Shown here in pieces: positions 17,618-25,702 of a stretch of DNA of 63,761 nt. The stretch's first letter is position 1. Every line of letters starts with the position of its first letter. The position numbers and the translations under genes are program-made. Below the pieces are notes generated by a model. That model worked only from the letters and a program-made list of their open reading frames with translations. It was not told where the DNA came from and ran no database searches. Source of the stretch: Rhizobium sp. ASV8 (GTDB lineage: Bacteria > Pseudomonadota > Alphaproteobacteria > Rhizobiales > Rhizobiaceae); assembly GCF_016429255.1 (NCBI RefSeq), contig NZ_JAELUG010000024.1, positions 1 through 63,761 of the forward strand, in the 5' to 3' direction.

Positions 17618-18286
17618 TCAGGCGGCCATTCCGATGAGACCGCTTGCGATCTTGCTTTCGACCCAGCTCCGCTCGTTCTGCCAGTCGTGGCGCTTCCACC
17701 CCTGCCAACCAAAGCCGCACAAGCTGATCTGCCACTCGGAGGTCGGGAGGTTCGCCAAAGCATAGCGGATGCCCAGGAACCCGGTACTGGGAAAGACCTT
17801 GCGCATCCGGCTAGCCGCAATGCCGAGTTCGGCACACCCATCGGCGTAGAATTGCGGCGGCATGATGCGGATCTCTTTGCCGGCATGCCCCATGAGTTCG
17901 ATCGCCTGCGTCGTCCAATCGGCCCTGCGGCCTCTCAAACGCTGAAAAATGTTGGGCCGGGGATGATATTTGCGGATCACCTCAGGGTGATAGGCGAGCA
18001 TCAGGATCTTCGCCGACTTGAGCGCCGCATTCTCCAGAAATGCAGGATCGGCCATCCGCAGATGCAGTGCTTTGCTCGATGCAGCCAGCATCAGCACATC
18101 CGTCCGCGAGCCGCTCTTGTCATCCGCGAGGTTCGGCTCGTTGAAACGCATAACAAAGTCAGCGCTGTCGATGGCCCCGGAGAGATCGTGCTCCAGACTT
18201 CCATTGCCGATGATAAAAGCAGTCTTGCGCGCCAATTGCGGTTGTCCAGCAAATCCCGACGCCGAATTATCAGCGCCCTCTGACAA
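17618..18286 (-). CDS. GT29 (sialyltransferase-like) family protein
   Basis: The 222-aa protein resembles glycosyltransferase family 29, the fold of animal sialyltransferases, which also occurs in some rhizobia. The nucleotide-binding first motif is seen as AFIIGNGSLEHDLSGAIDSADFV split over residues 23-45, followed by MRFNEPN. The second motif is PSTGFLGIRYAL near 165, and the short C-terminal motif is HDWQNERSW near 199, with the catalytic-type His. There is no signal peptide or membrane anchor, so it would be cytoplasmic. The start codon is a TTG at 18286, or possibly a later TTG. No CMP-sialic acid genes are seen in the window, so donor and acceptor are unknown. Confidence 0.75.
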   Translation of the reverse strand: MSEGADNSASGFAGQPQLARKTAFIIGNGSLEHDLSGAIDSADFVMRFNEPNLADDKSGSRTDVLMLAASSKALHLRMADPAFLENAALKSAKILMLAYHPEVIRKYHPRPNIFQRLRGRRADWTTQAIELMGHAGKEIRIMPPQFYADGCAELGIAASRMRKVFPSTGFLGIRYALANLPTSEWQISLCGFGWQGWKRHDWQNERSWVESKIASGLIGMAA

Positions 18287-18898
18287 TACGCTGAACTGAT
18301 GGGGGAGCGGAACCCTGGTCTGGCCTCCTCTCGCGACGGGGGGCCGGTTTTGAGAGGTGGTTGGTCCGCCCCTTCACACTTCGGCGGGGGTTAGGAGCAA
18401 CATTGCCCACTCAAATGCGCATCGATTAAGGCCGTAATGTTACAAAACGTAAACGAGCCTTAACCGGCGCCGCATCGCCCGTATACTGGCTCAACATCGC
18501 AGGTTCTCGGAATAACACCGCCCGCTCGTCGCACCAATATACTGCGACGATCACGGCATTCTGAAGGCGCACGCCCCCATCAGACCTCGTTCTCTGCCAA
18601 TTCCTGCGCTCGCCGGCTTCCTTCGAAAATCAGCTGTGGATTGGACATGGTTGCCAGCATCACAGGCGGGCAATTGGGCGTCGAAGAGCCACAGCGGCGC
18701 TTTCTGAGACCGATTCGGGTGTTCTCGCAGGACTTTGGCGGAGCCTATGTCGCTCAGATTTCGCGCGATTGTCATAAGGACTACACCTTGCGCGTATTAA
18801 TGATCGAAGCGCCGTCGCCGCCTTAGGTCGACGAGCCGACACAAGAAAGTCTTGTGTTTCCCACCCGCCAGAAAATCCCCGCCGAAGAAAGTCTTCCC
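18287..18898. other. Intergenic region, no supportable gene
   Basis: These 612 bases between the GT29-like gene and the glycerophosphodiesterase gene contain overlapping short frames on both strands (for example 18641-18826 plus and 18551-18775 minus), neither with a good ribosome site or recognisable protein. Several G-rich tracts lie at 18300-18400. Both flanking genes point outward, so two promoters must be here. Confidence 0.4.
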
Positions 18899-19777
18899 AT
18901 GTCCGGCTCGACCGCTGTCGCCATCTCCAACTCATCCCGCTCTTCCGAGATCTACGATCTCATGTCGCGCGCCAATCGGGGGATCATTACCATTGCTCAC
19001 CGCGCATTATGGTCGGCAGCGCCGGAAAATTCGCTCGCGGCGATCCGAGGAGCTGCCGAGCTTGGTGTCGAATTCGTCGAGATCGACACCCAGGCAACCA
19101 GCGATGGGCATCTGGTCGTCATCCATGACAAGACGCTCGACCGGACGACGTCGGGCAGCGGCATAGTTGGAGCAACCAGCTTCTCTGCCGTTCGCGAGCT
19201 CCGCCTTCGCGACGGCGCGGGCGGAGACGCAGCCGCACTCACCGACGAGCGAGTGCCGACCTTGGAGGAGGCGCTCGAGGAAGCCCGCGGGCGGGTGTTC
19301 GTCAACATCGACACAAAGTTTCCACATGAACTGCCGCTGGTGATCGCGACCGTCCAGCGGTTGGGGGCAGAGGAACATGTGATCATCAAGTCGGATGTCG
19401 TGCCGGAGAGCCGCGACTTTCCCGTGAGCACAGCAGACTGGTTTGGCTCCATTCCGCATATGCCGATGTTCCCCGTCAGACCGGGAAAATTTGCCGCGGA
19501 CCTCAGATTGATCGAGCCGCTTGGCGCGCCGATGATCGAGGTCAAGTTTACCGATCTTGCCGATCTCGCAGCCGGCCGAGAAGAACTGGAGCGCCAGAAC
19601 ATCCGCTTGTGGATCAATACGCTCGACGTTTCCCACAATCTCGATTTCAACGACAGCCGGGCCATCAGCGATCCCGAAGGCGTCTGGGGCGCGCTCGTCG
19701 AAGCTGGCGTCGGCGCCATCCAGACAGACACCAATATCGAGTTCAAGCGCTGGCTTTCGGGCCGCAAGCAGGCGTGA
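18899..19777 (+). CDS. Glycerophosphodiester phosphodiesterase family protein
   Basis: The 292-aa protein is a GDPD-family TIM barrel that hydrolyses glycerophosphodiesters to glycerol 3-phosphate and an alcohol. Key motifs are AHRALWSAAPENSLAAI (catalytic His and the ENS block; the usual HRG is HRA here), EIDTQATSDGHLVVIHD (metal ligands and second His) and KTLDRTTSG. The C-terminal IQTDTNIEF replaces the usual TDxP ending. There is no signal peptide. The ATG at 18899 is chosen; a GTG at 18854 is in frame. It is convergent with the rpiB end of the erythritol operon, with a hairpin between. Confidence 0.87.
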   Translation: MSGSTAVAISNSSRSSEIYDLMSRANRGIITIAHRALWSAAPENSLAAIRGAAELGVEFVEIDTQATSDGHLVVIHDKTLDRTTSGSGIVGATSFSAVRELRLRDGAGGDAAALTDERVPTLEEALEEARGRVFVNIDTKFPHELPLVIATVQRLGAEEHVIIKSDVVPESRDFPVSTADWFGSIPHMPMFPVRPGKFAADLRLIEPLGAPMIEVKFTDLADLAAGREELERQNIRLWINTLDVSHNLDFNDSRAISDPEGVWGALVEAGVGAIQTDTNIEFKRWLSGRKQA

Positions 19778-19802
19778 ATCCCGCCACTTTTTCCTGGGCA
19801 CA

Positions 19803-19841
19803 AAAACAGACAGGCCCGGTCGATCGCAGGGATCACCGGGC
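19803..19841 (-). terminator. Probable terminator of the erythritol operon
   Basis: Read on the minus strand, a 7-bp GC-rich stem (GCCCGGT / ACCGGGC) with an inner 4-bp GATC extension, one bulged base and a five-base loop is followed by CTGTCTGTTTTTG. It lies just after the rpiB stop, at the end of the erythritol operon, and may also stop the convergent phosphodiesterase transcript. Confidence 0.65.
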
Positions 19842-19865
19842 TTGCTGCGTCTTGGGAGACTGGTC

Positions 19866-20321
19866 TTAGCGAACGTTGTACTTCGCGTCGACTTCGTTGA
19901 TGGCGTTGACGTTGCCGGCCGAACGGCCCTTCTCGTCGAAGGTCTGAGCCAGGAAAGCATCGGCGATGGCCTTGGCAAGCTCAGTGCCGATGACGCGGGC
20001 GCCCATGGTGATGATCTGGGCGTTGTTCGACAGCGCGGCGCGCTCGGCAGAATAGGTGTCGTGCGTCAAAGCTGCGCGGATGCCCGGCACCTTGTTGGCA
20101 GAGATGCAGACGCCGATGCCTGTGCCGCAGACGAGAATGGCCTTGTCATAGGTGCCGTCGATGACGCCGGAGGCGACACGGTCGGCGAGATTGGCGTAGA
20201 ACGCATCTGGACCTTCCTGGGTGCGCGACACTTCGCTCACTTCGAAACGATCCTTCAGATGATCGGCGAGAACCTTGGCGAGCCCTTCGCCGGCGCTGTC
20301 TCCAGCAATAGCAAGTTTCAT
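19866..20321 (-). CDS. rpiB: RpiB-type isomerase, D-erythrulose 4-phosphate isomerase (EryI)
   Basis: The 151-aa protein is of the RpiB/LacAB family. It opens with [18 protein letters not shown] and has the active-site [21 protein letters not shown], with the catalytic Cys near residue 67, then NNAQIITMG. In erythritol-using Brucella and rhizobia the orthologue (EryI) converts D-erythrulose 4-phosphate to D-erythrose 4-phosphate. AAGGAGATCATC precedes the ATG. It is the last gene of the ery operon, 11 bases after the TpiA-like gene. The role is inferred from this context. Confidence 0.92.
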   Translation of the reverse strand: MKLAIAGDSAGEGLAKVLADHLKDRFEVSEVSRTQEGPDAFYANLADRVASGVIDGTYDKAILVCGTGIGVCISANKVPGIRAALTHDTYSAERAALSNNAQIITMGARVIGTELAKAIADAFLAQTFDEKGRSAGNVNAINEVDAKYNVR

Positions 20322-20332
20322 GATGATCTCCT

Positions 20333-21103
20333 TCAGAGTTTGGCGGCGCACTTGGCGAGGATGTCGAGATAGCCCTCGACGTTCCAGGCGGAGCGCCCGA
20401 TGAAAAGCCCGTCGACGTTCGGGCAGGAAATGAGTTCCTCGCAGTTTTGCGGATTGACCGATCCGCCGTAAAGGCATGGGATTTTTCGGCCAAGCACCCT
20501 TTGCGCGACCGCGATGATCTCGGCCTGGCGTGCATCGGCATAGGAGGGCTCGGCGGGAATTCCCTTTTCGCCGATCGCCCAGACCGGCTCATAGGCGAGC
20601 AGGATGTCCGCCTGCTTCTGCTGTTCGGAAAGCTTCGAGAGCGCACCGACCACCTGTTCGCTGAGGATTTCCGTGGCACGACCGCTCTCGCGATCGCTCA
20701 GCGTCTCACCGATGCAGATCAGCGGGATCAACCCGTGACGAATAGCGGCCTCGGTTTTCAGGCCGACGGTCTCGTTGGTTTCGCCGAAGAACTCGCGACG
20801 CTCCGAATGGCCAAGCTCGACAATGTCGAGATTGCAATCCTTGAGCATCAGCGGCGAGATTTCCCCGGTCCAGGCGCCCTGATCGGCCCAATGCATGTTC
20901 TGGGCACCGACCTTCACGGAACTTTCCGACAGGATGGCCTTCACCTCGCGCACGGCCGTGAACGGGGGAATGATGAACCGCTGTATACGCGGGTCCCGAA
21001 GAGCATCGGCGGCACGCAGGGCTTCGGCGAAGGCCCGTGCTTCCGCAAGGGTCTTGTTCATTTTCCAGCTGGTGCCGATCCAATAGCGAGGCGTCTCTGT
21101 CAT
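20333..21103 (-). CDS. tpiB: Triose-phosphate isomerase paralogue, L-erythrulose 1-phosphate isomerase-like (EryH)
   Basis: A 256-aa TIM barrel with [15 protein letters not shown] (catalytic Lys), GHSERRE (catalytic His) and [11 protein letters not shown] (catalytic Glu), then GGSVNPQN near the C-terminus. This is a triose-phosphate isomerase paralogue of the type found in erythritol loci (EryH/TpiB), where it acts on a tetrulose phosphate: L-erythrulose 1-phosphate to D-erythrulose 4-phosphate, or related steps. Its ATG overlaps the stop of the upstream deoR gene by four bases, so the two are translationally coupled. It may also substitute for glycolytic TpiA. Confidence 0.92.
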   Translation of the reverse strand: MTETPRYWIGTSWKMNKTLAEARAFAEALRAADALRDPRIQRFIIPPFTAVREVKAILSESSVKVGAQNMHWADQGAWTGEISPLMLKDCNLDIVELGHSERREFFGETNETVGLKTEAAIRHGLIPLICIGETLSDRESGRATEILSEQVVGALSKLSEQQKQADILLAYEPVWAIGEKGIPAEPSYADARQAEIIAVAQRVLGRKIPCLYGGSVNPQNCEELISCPNVDGLFIGRSAWNVEGYLDILAKCAAKL

Positions 21104-21876
21104 CTCATATCCTGGGTAGAAGCAATGGTTAGGGTGATACCGTCACGGCGAAACTGCTCGACGATTGCCTCATCCGGGGCGCGATCCGTAATGATTGCGT
21201 CGAAATCGGCGAGATCGGCCATCACATGCAGGGCCGTGTGCCCTATGCGCTGATGGTTGACGAGCAAGCAACTCCTGGCGGCCGATGCGATCATGGCGCG
21301 TTTCGTGCGCACGACGTTGTCGTCCATATGATAGGCGAGCCTGCCGGAGATGGCCGGTGTCGACAGAAATGCGATATCGGCTCGCAGACGCGACAGGGCC
21401 TCTTCGGTGACGACGCCAAGGAAGGCGTTGAACTTGGCGGAATAAATACCGCCAAGCGCGATGAGCGTTATGCCGCTTTCATTTCTCATCCTGTCGATGA
21501 TGGCGGCATTGTTGGTGATCAATGTCAGTGGTCGCTTTTCCAGCGCCATCTCGCCAAGAACGGCCGCCATTGAGCCATCATTGATCATGACGGTCATACC
21601 CGGTTCGACCAGCTCCAGCGCCCGGCGCGCCATGGCGAGCTTTTCCTCATGGCCCTGGCGCTCGCGGAAGCGGAAATCGCTCTCGAACTGCGTGCCGGCA
21701 TCGATCGTCGCGCCACCGCGAACCTTGCGCAGCACGCCCGCCTGCTCGAGGTCATCCAGATCGCGATGGATGGTCATCTTGGACACGATGAAGCGATCGG
21801 CCAGATCGTCGAGGTCGACGGTCTTGTGCTCGACGAGCAGATTGATGATCGATTGCTGGCGCTCTTCCCGCTTCAC
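21100..21876 (-). CDS. DeoR-family regulator of the erythritol operon
   Basis: This 258-aa repressor has an N-terminal DeoR helix-turn-helix (VDLDDLADRFIVSKMTIHRDLDDLE) and a C-terminal sugar-phosphate sensor domain with GMTVMINDGSMAAVL, LITNNAAI and ALGGIY. The start is a GTG at 21876 with GGAGGGTAAG just upstream; the open frame continues 20 codons further without support. It is the first of three genes (deoR, tpiB, rpiB) that form the distal part of the ery cluster and probably controls them from the 114-base gap before eryD. Its ligand is probably a tetrose or tetrulose phosphate. Confidence 0.9.
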   Translation of the reverse strand: MKREERQQSIINLLVEHKTVDLDDLADRFIVSKMTIHRDLDDLEQAGVLRKVRGGATIDAGTQFESDFRFRERQGHEEKLAMARRALELVEPGMTVMINDGSMAAVLGEMALEKRPLTLITNNAAIIDRMRNESGITLIALGGIYSAKFNAFLGVVTEEALSRLRADIAFLSTPAISGRLAYHMDDNVVRTKRAMIASAARSCLLVNHQRIGHTALHVMADLADFDAIITDRAPDEAIVEQFRRDGITLTIASTQDMR

Positions 21877-21990
21877 CTTACCCTCCGGCCATTGCCTGAG
21901 TGGAGTTGAAAGCAATATAACATCAAAACATAACAATTCAACATTTCATTTGTGATATTGTCGTGAAATCACGTTCCGAACGTGCGGCAA
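21877..21990 (-). promoter_or_regulatory. Possible internal promoter/operator of the deoR-tpiB-rpiB unit
   Basis: The gap between eryD and deoR is AT-rich and contains the inverted pair GTGAT (21952-21956) and ATCAC (21968-21972) with 11 bases between. It could be an operator for EryD or DeoR. The evidence is weak because the arms are short. Confidence 0.25.
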
Positions 21991-22929
21991 CTATACTTTC
22001 AGCAAAGCCCGCGCCGTGCGTTCATCCGTGATCAAACCGTAGAGACAGCGGCTTTTCAGAACGGCTCGAATGGCTTCGACCTTCGGCAGACCGCCGGAGA
22101 GCGCAACCAGTCGCTCCTCTTTCGAGCGCGGCAGCGATGCCGAAAGCGTGCGCGCCGTCAGCGTCGTCTCGAGGATATTGCCCTCGGCATCGAAGAAGTG
22201 CCCGAGAATTTCGCCGACGCCGCCGGCTGCGGTCACTTCCTTGATCTCCCGCGGTTCAACCATGCCGGACAGGACGAGCTGCGCATCCGTATCGACGGTG
22301 CCGAGACCAACGAGCTTCAACTCGGCGCCGTTGGCCAGATCGAAGACTTCCTTAACGCCGCGCTGAGCCAGAAGAACGTCGCGATCCTCACGCGTATTGG
22401 CAAAGAACGGCACGGGCATCACATGCGCCTGCATGCCGGTTTTCTCGGCGATGCGGTGCATGACGTCATAGGGGTTGGCGGCATAGTTTCTGGTCAAACC
22501 ACCGAGCAGCGACACGAAGCGCAGGTCCTTGGCGTTGACCCGCGCCAGATGATGAACGGCAGACGAGAGCGTACGGCCATGGCCGAGGCCGATCACCTTG
22601 TTGTTGCCGCTTTCGATCTCCCGGCGAAGGAAGCCGGCACCGGCCTGACCCAGCGCGCGAAATTCAAAGCCTTCTTCGCCAAGGTCAGGAGCGACCTCGC
22701 AATATTGCAGGCCGAACCGCGCCGAAAGCTCGGTCTCCAGCTCGACGCATTCGACGATGTCGCCGTCGATCGTCACTTTCACGACACCATCGGCGACGGC
22801 GCGCGCAATCAATCGGTGCGCCTTGACCGAGGGAACGCCGAGGCGCTTTGCCACCTCGGATTGGGTCAGTCCACCGGCATAGTGAAGCCAGGCCGCCCGC
22901 ACGGCGAGCGAAGCATCGGCATCCGTCAT
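21991..22929 (-). CDS. eryD: EryD, SorC-family regulator of erythritol catabolism
   Basis: A 312-aa regulator of the SorC/DeoR type with an N-terminal helix-turn-helix (LTQSEVAKRLGVPSVKAHRL, residues 21-40) and a large C-terminal sugar-binding domain (KVIGLGHGRTLSSAVHHL, FVSLLGGLTRN, LALSGG near the end). This layout and the position after eryC match EryD of Brucella and Rhizobium, which represses ery transcription until erythritol or a product is present. AGAGGAACGG precedes the ATG. The likely target is the eryA promoter region (27254-28145). Confidence 0.93.
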   Translation of the reverse strand: MTDADASLAVRAAWLHYAGGLTQSEVAKRLGVPSVKAHRLIARAVADGVVKVTIDGDIVECVELETELSARFGLQYCEVAPDLGEEGFEFRALGQAGAGFLRREIESGNNKVIGLGHGRTLSSAVHHLARVNAKDLRFVSLLGGLTRNYAANPYDVMHRIAEKTGMQAHVMPVPFFANTREDRDVLLAQRGVKEVFDLANGAELKLVGLGTVDTDAQLVLSGMVEPREIKEVTAAGGVGEILGHFFDAEGNILETTLTARTLSASLPRSKEERLVALSGGLPKVEAIRAVLKSRCLYGLITDERTARALLKV

Positions 22930-23056
22930 CGACCGTTCCTCTTCATCATCTCACGCATATGATTCCGCCTGCTTGTCTTTAAGTCCCGATCAGCGCCCTG
23001 CGGCCTCGCCGCATCTCTGACTGGATTGCAGAATCGGGACTCAGTTACCTCTGCGG

Positions 23057-23989
23057 CTAGATATGCAAGTCACCGACGCCCGTGTCGATATGAGGAGCCC
23101 AGAAGGCGACGCTTTCGGTGATCTGCGAGATGACCTGCCGATCGTTCGGTTCGCGCTCCTTGAACGACAGTTCAAGGCAGATCTCATTGTCCTTGGCGCC
23201 ACCTTGAGCGAAGGCCTCAAGAAGCGGTGCTGGCTGGATGCGGCCCTTGGCGTTGAATTCTGCGGTGAAGGGACGGTGCCCCCCCTTATCCATCAGGCTC
23301 TGCTTGATGTGAATGATCGGCGAAACCGTCGGCACCGCGCGCGCCCAGGCATAGGGATCAAAATCGTCAGGGTTTGCGGACGTGACGTCTCCGTGGTCGA
23401 TGTCGGCCATCATCCACATCGGTATGGCAAATGGCGCCTTCGTCAACCGGTCCTGCAAGGAAAGACAGGCCTCGATCGTCTCGCCGAACTCGCGACCGAC
23501 GCTCATTGGCTCCCAGAAAATATAGGAGAGACCGGCGGCGCGGGCGTGCTCCGCCACTTCGCCCCAGCAATCGATCGCGATCTGAATGAGTTCCTCGCGT
23601 CGCGCCGGATTGTCATAATCCTTATAGGTGAAGATCGCGAACTGCGTGCCGACCGACTGGCCGCCGAGATCGGCCGTGATATCGGCAAAGGTTTTGAACC
23701 AGTCGACATAATAACGGCGAACGTCCTTGTCCGGGTGGCCAAAGTGGTTGAGCCGGCCGTAGGGACCGGTCATGCCGGAGGTCACGCGGACGCCGGTGCG
23801 GTTCAATGCCGCCTGCATGTCGCGCGTCAGGCGGCGAATGACCGGCGCCTGCCAGCTGGGATTGATGAACTCATGCGTCAGTTGCAGATCGCGGATGCGC
23901 AGGTCCCGCGCCACCGTTTCGATCAGGTCGGAAGGCTCCGCAAAGCGGTTCACCAGCGGATTGGTGTTGAGCGATAGGGTCAAAGGCAT
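23057..23989 (-). CDS. eryC: EryC, tetrulose-phosphate racemase/epimerase
   Basis: The 310-aa protein is a sugar phosphate isomerase/epimerase of the xylose-isomerase-like TIM-barrel family. In characterised erythritol loci EryC converts 3-keto-L-erythrose 4-phosphate (L-erythrulose 1-phosphate or its D form) between epimers. It is no longer regarded as the dehydrogenase it was once called. Metal-ligand-type positions lie in IFWEPMSVGREFG, MMADIDHGDV and IIHIKQSLMDKGGH. GGGAGA lies upstream of the ATG. It sits between eryB (30 bases upstream) and eryD, in the conserved order. Confidence 0.93.
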   Translation of the reverse strand: MPLTLSLNTNPLVNRFAEPSDLIETVARDLRIRDLQLTHEFINPSWQAPVIRRLTRDMQAALNRTGVRVTSGMTGPYGRLNHFGHPDKDVRRYYVDWFKTFADITADLGGQSVGTQFAIFTYKDYDNPARREELIQIAIDCWGEVAEHARAAGLSYIFWEPMSVGREFGETIEACLSLQDRLTKAPFAIPMWMMADIDHGDVTSANPDDFDPYAWARAVPTVSPIIHIKQSLMDKGGHRPFTAEFNAKGRIQPAPLLEAFAQGGAKDNEICLELSFKEREPNDRQVISQITESVAFWAPHIDTGVGDLHI

Positions 23990-24019
23990 CGATATTGTCT
24001 CCCGGCGATGTCGGTTGGG

Positions 24020-25531
24020 TCAGGCGGCCAGCGCCAGTTCGGTGTCGAACCAGGCGGAAAACGCGGCCTTCTCCTCGATCGTCATGCGCAACCCTTCCTT
24101 GGTACGGCGCATCATCACGTCCTCTGCCTTCTGCGCCCATTCGGAAGCGGCCAGATACCGAGCTTCGGCCTCGTAGAGATTGCCACCGAAATGACGGCCA
24201 AGCCCGGCGAGCGACGTCGCATCACCGACGATGAGTTTGGTGCGTGCGCCGTAGAGGTGCCCGTAATGATTGATGAGCGCGCGCGGCATCCATGGATAGG
24301 CGCTGCGCAACGCGTCCGCGAAAGACACATAGTCGGCATTCGGAATTTCACCGCCGGGAAGCGTGGCGCTCCGCGTCCAGTCGCCGCCCATTTTCGGGAA
24401 GAACCGAGCAAGCTTCTGCATCGCATGTTCGGAGAGCTTACGGAAGGTCGTGATCTTGCCGCCGAAGACATTGAGAAGCGGCGCGCCGCCGGTCTCATCG
24501 AGATCGAAGACATAATCGCGCGTCACGGCAGACGGATTGCCCTTGCCATCGTCGAAGAGTGGCCGCACGCCGGAGAAGCTTTCCAGCACGTCGGAACGAC
24601 GCAGCTTTTCCTTGAAGTAGCGATTGACGGCAGTGATGAGATAATCGATCTCCTTCTCGTCTGCCTTTACCTCTTCCGGCTTGCCTTCATAGGGAATGTC
24701 GGTCGTGCCGATCAGCGCCTTGTCGCCCTCATACGGATTGATGAAGATCACGCGCTTGTCGTGGTTCTGCACCAGATAGGCCTGCTGACCGTTCCAGAAT
24801 TTCGGAACGATGATATGGCTGCCCTTCACCAGACGGACACTGCGGCTGCTGTTGGAGCCGGCAACCCGGTGGATGATATCGTTGACCCAGGGACCCGATG
24901 CATTCACCAGCGCCTTCGCCCGCACCGTGCGCACCTCGCCCGAACGCTCGTTTCGCATCTGGACGATCCAGCCGCCCTGGTCGCGACGGGCGCTGATGCA
25001 GGCCGTCCGCGTCAGGATCTGCGCGCCCTTGGCTGCGGCATCGAGCGCATTGAGGACGACGAGACGTGCGTCATCAACCCAACAGTCGGAATATTCAAAC
25101 CCCTTGGAATATTGATCGAGGATCGGAGCGCCCTCGGGATCACGGTGAAGGTCGAGCGAGCGTGTGCCCGGCAGCTTCTTGCGGCCGCCGAGATGATCGT
25201 AGAGGAAGAGCCCGAGGCGCACGAGCCATGCCGGACGATCCGACGGGCTGTGCGGAAGCACGAAGCGCATCGGCCAGATGATATGGCTCGCGGAATTGAG
25301 CAGGACTTCACGCTCGATCAGAGCTTCACGCACCAGACGAAACTCGTAATATTCCAGATAGCGCAGGCCACCATGCACAAGCTTGCCGGAACGCGAGGAC
25401 GTTCCCTCTGCCAGGTCACCTTTTTCGCACATCATGACCGAAAGACCCCGGCCGGCTGCATCGCGGGCGATGCCGGCACCGTTGATGCCTCCGCCGATGA
25501 CGAAAAGATCAAAGATTTCCGGTTCCATCAT
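24020..25531 (-). CDS. eryB: EryB, erythritol-phosphate dehydrogenase (GlpD-like)
   Basis: A 503-aa FAD-dependent dehydrogenase related to glycerol-3-phosphate dehydrogenase GlpD. The FAD-binding motif VIGGGINGAGIARDAAGRG is at residues 11-29. SSRSGKLVHGGLRYLEYYE and ALVNASGPWVNDI follow, and the C-terminal GlpD cap is present. EryB oxidises L-erythritol 4-phosphate to the ketotetrose phosphate and passes electrons to quinone, presumably at the inner membrane. GAAGGAG precedes tandem ATGs. It lies 30 bases ahead of eryC and about 170 bases after eryA, with a repeat element in that gap. Confidence 0.94.
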   Translation of the reverse strand: MMEPEIFDLFVIGGGINGAGIARDAAGRGLSVMMCEKGDLAEGTSSRSGKLVHGGLRYLEYYEFRLVREALIEREVLLNSASHIIWPMRFVLPHSPSDRPAWLVRLGLFLYDHLGGRKKLPGTRSLDLHRDPEGAPILDQYSKGFEYSDCWVDDARLVVLNALDAAAKGAQILTRTACISARRDQGGWIVQMRNERSGEVRTVRAKALVNASGPWVNDIIHRVAGSNSSRSVRLVKGSHIIVPKFWNGQQAYLVQNHDKRVIFINPYEGDKALIGTTDIPYEGKPEEVKADEKEIDYLITAVNRYFKEKLRRSDVLESFSGVRPLFDDGKGNPSAVTRDYVFDLDETGGAPLLNVFGGKITTFRKLSEHAMQKLARFFPKMGGDWTRSATLPGGEIPNADYVSFADALRSAYPWMPRALINHYGHLYGARTKLIVGDATSLAGLGRHFGGNLYEAEARYLAASEWAQKAEDVMMRRTKEGLRMTIEEKAAFSAWFDTELALAA

Positions 25532-25603
25532 GTCATGCTCCTTCGGATGCCTTTGGCATCATCAAATCAAATCTGAATACGGCGCCCGCTCACGGTGCCG
25601 GCT

Positions 25604-25701
25604 AGAGCGTGCGCTTCCTTCCGGAAGCAAAAAGGCGCTCTATCTCCTTGAATCCACGCATCAGGCTTTCAGAAAATCGGAACCGATTTTCGGGCCGATG
25701 C
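25604..25701. repeat. Rhizobial-type palindromic intergenic repeat
   Basis: Two adjoining hairpins fill the gap between eryA and eryB. The first has an outer pair AGAGCG/CGCTCT and an inner GCTTCC/GGAAGC with a TTCC loop. The second has GCATC/GATGC outside and GAAAATCGG/CCGATTTTC with a two-base loop inside. This layout is typical of short mosaic repeats scattered between genes in Rhizobium and Agrobacterium genomes. It may stabilise or process the eryA-eryB transcript. Family naming is from memory. Confidence 0.65.
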
Positions 25702-25702
25702 T

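Noticed and set aside
18641..18826. 61-codon frame before the phosphodiesterase gene
   Set aside because: It overlaps an equally long antisense frame and has no ribosome site, so coding is not supported.
21982..22962. Plus-strand frame of 326 codons
   Set aside because: It mirrors eryD and lacks a ribosome site or family motif.
23063..23977. Plus-strand frame of 304 codons
   Set aside because: It mirrors eryC; the sense gene has clear motifs and operon context.
24008..25576. Long plus-strand frame of 522 codons
   Set aside because: It lies antisense to eryB along its whole length. It has no recognisable protein and reflects the high third-position GC of eryB.
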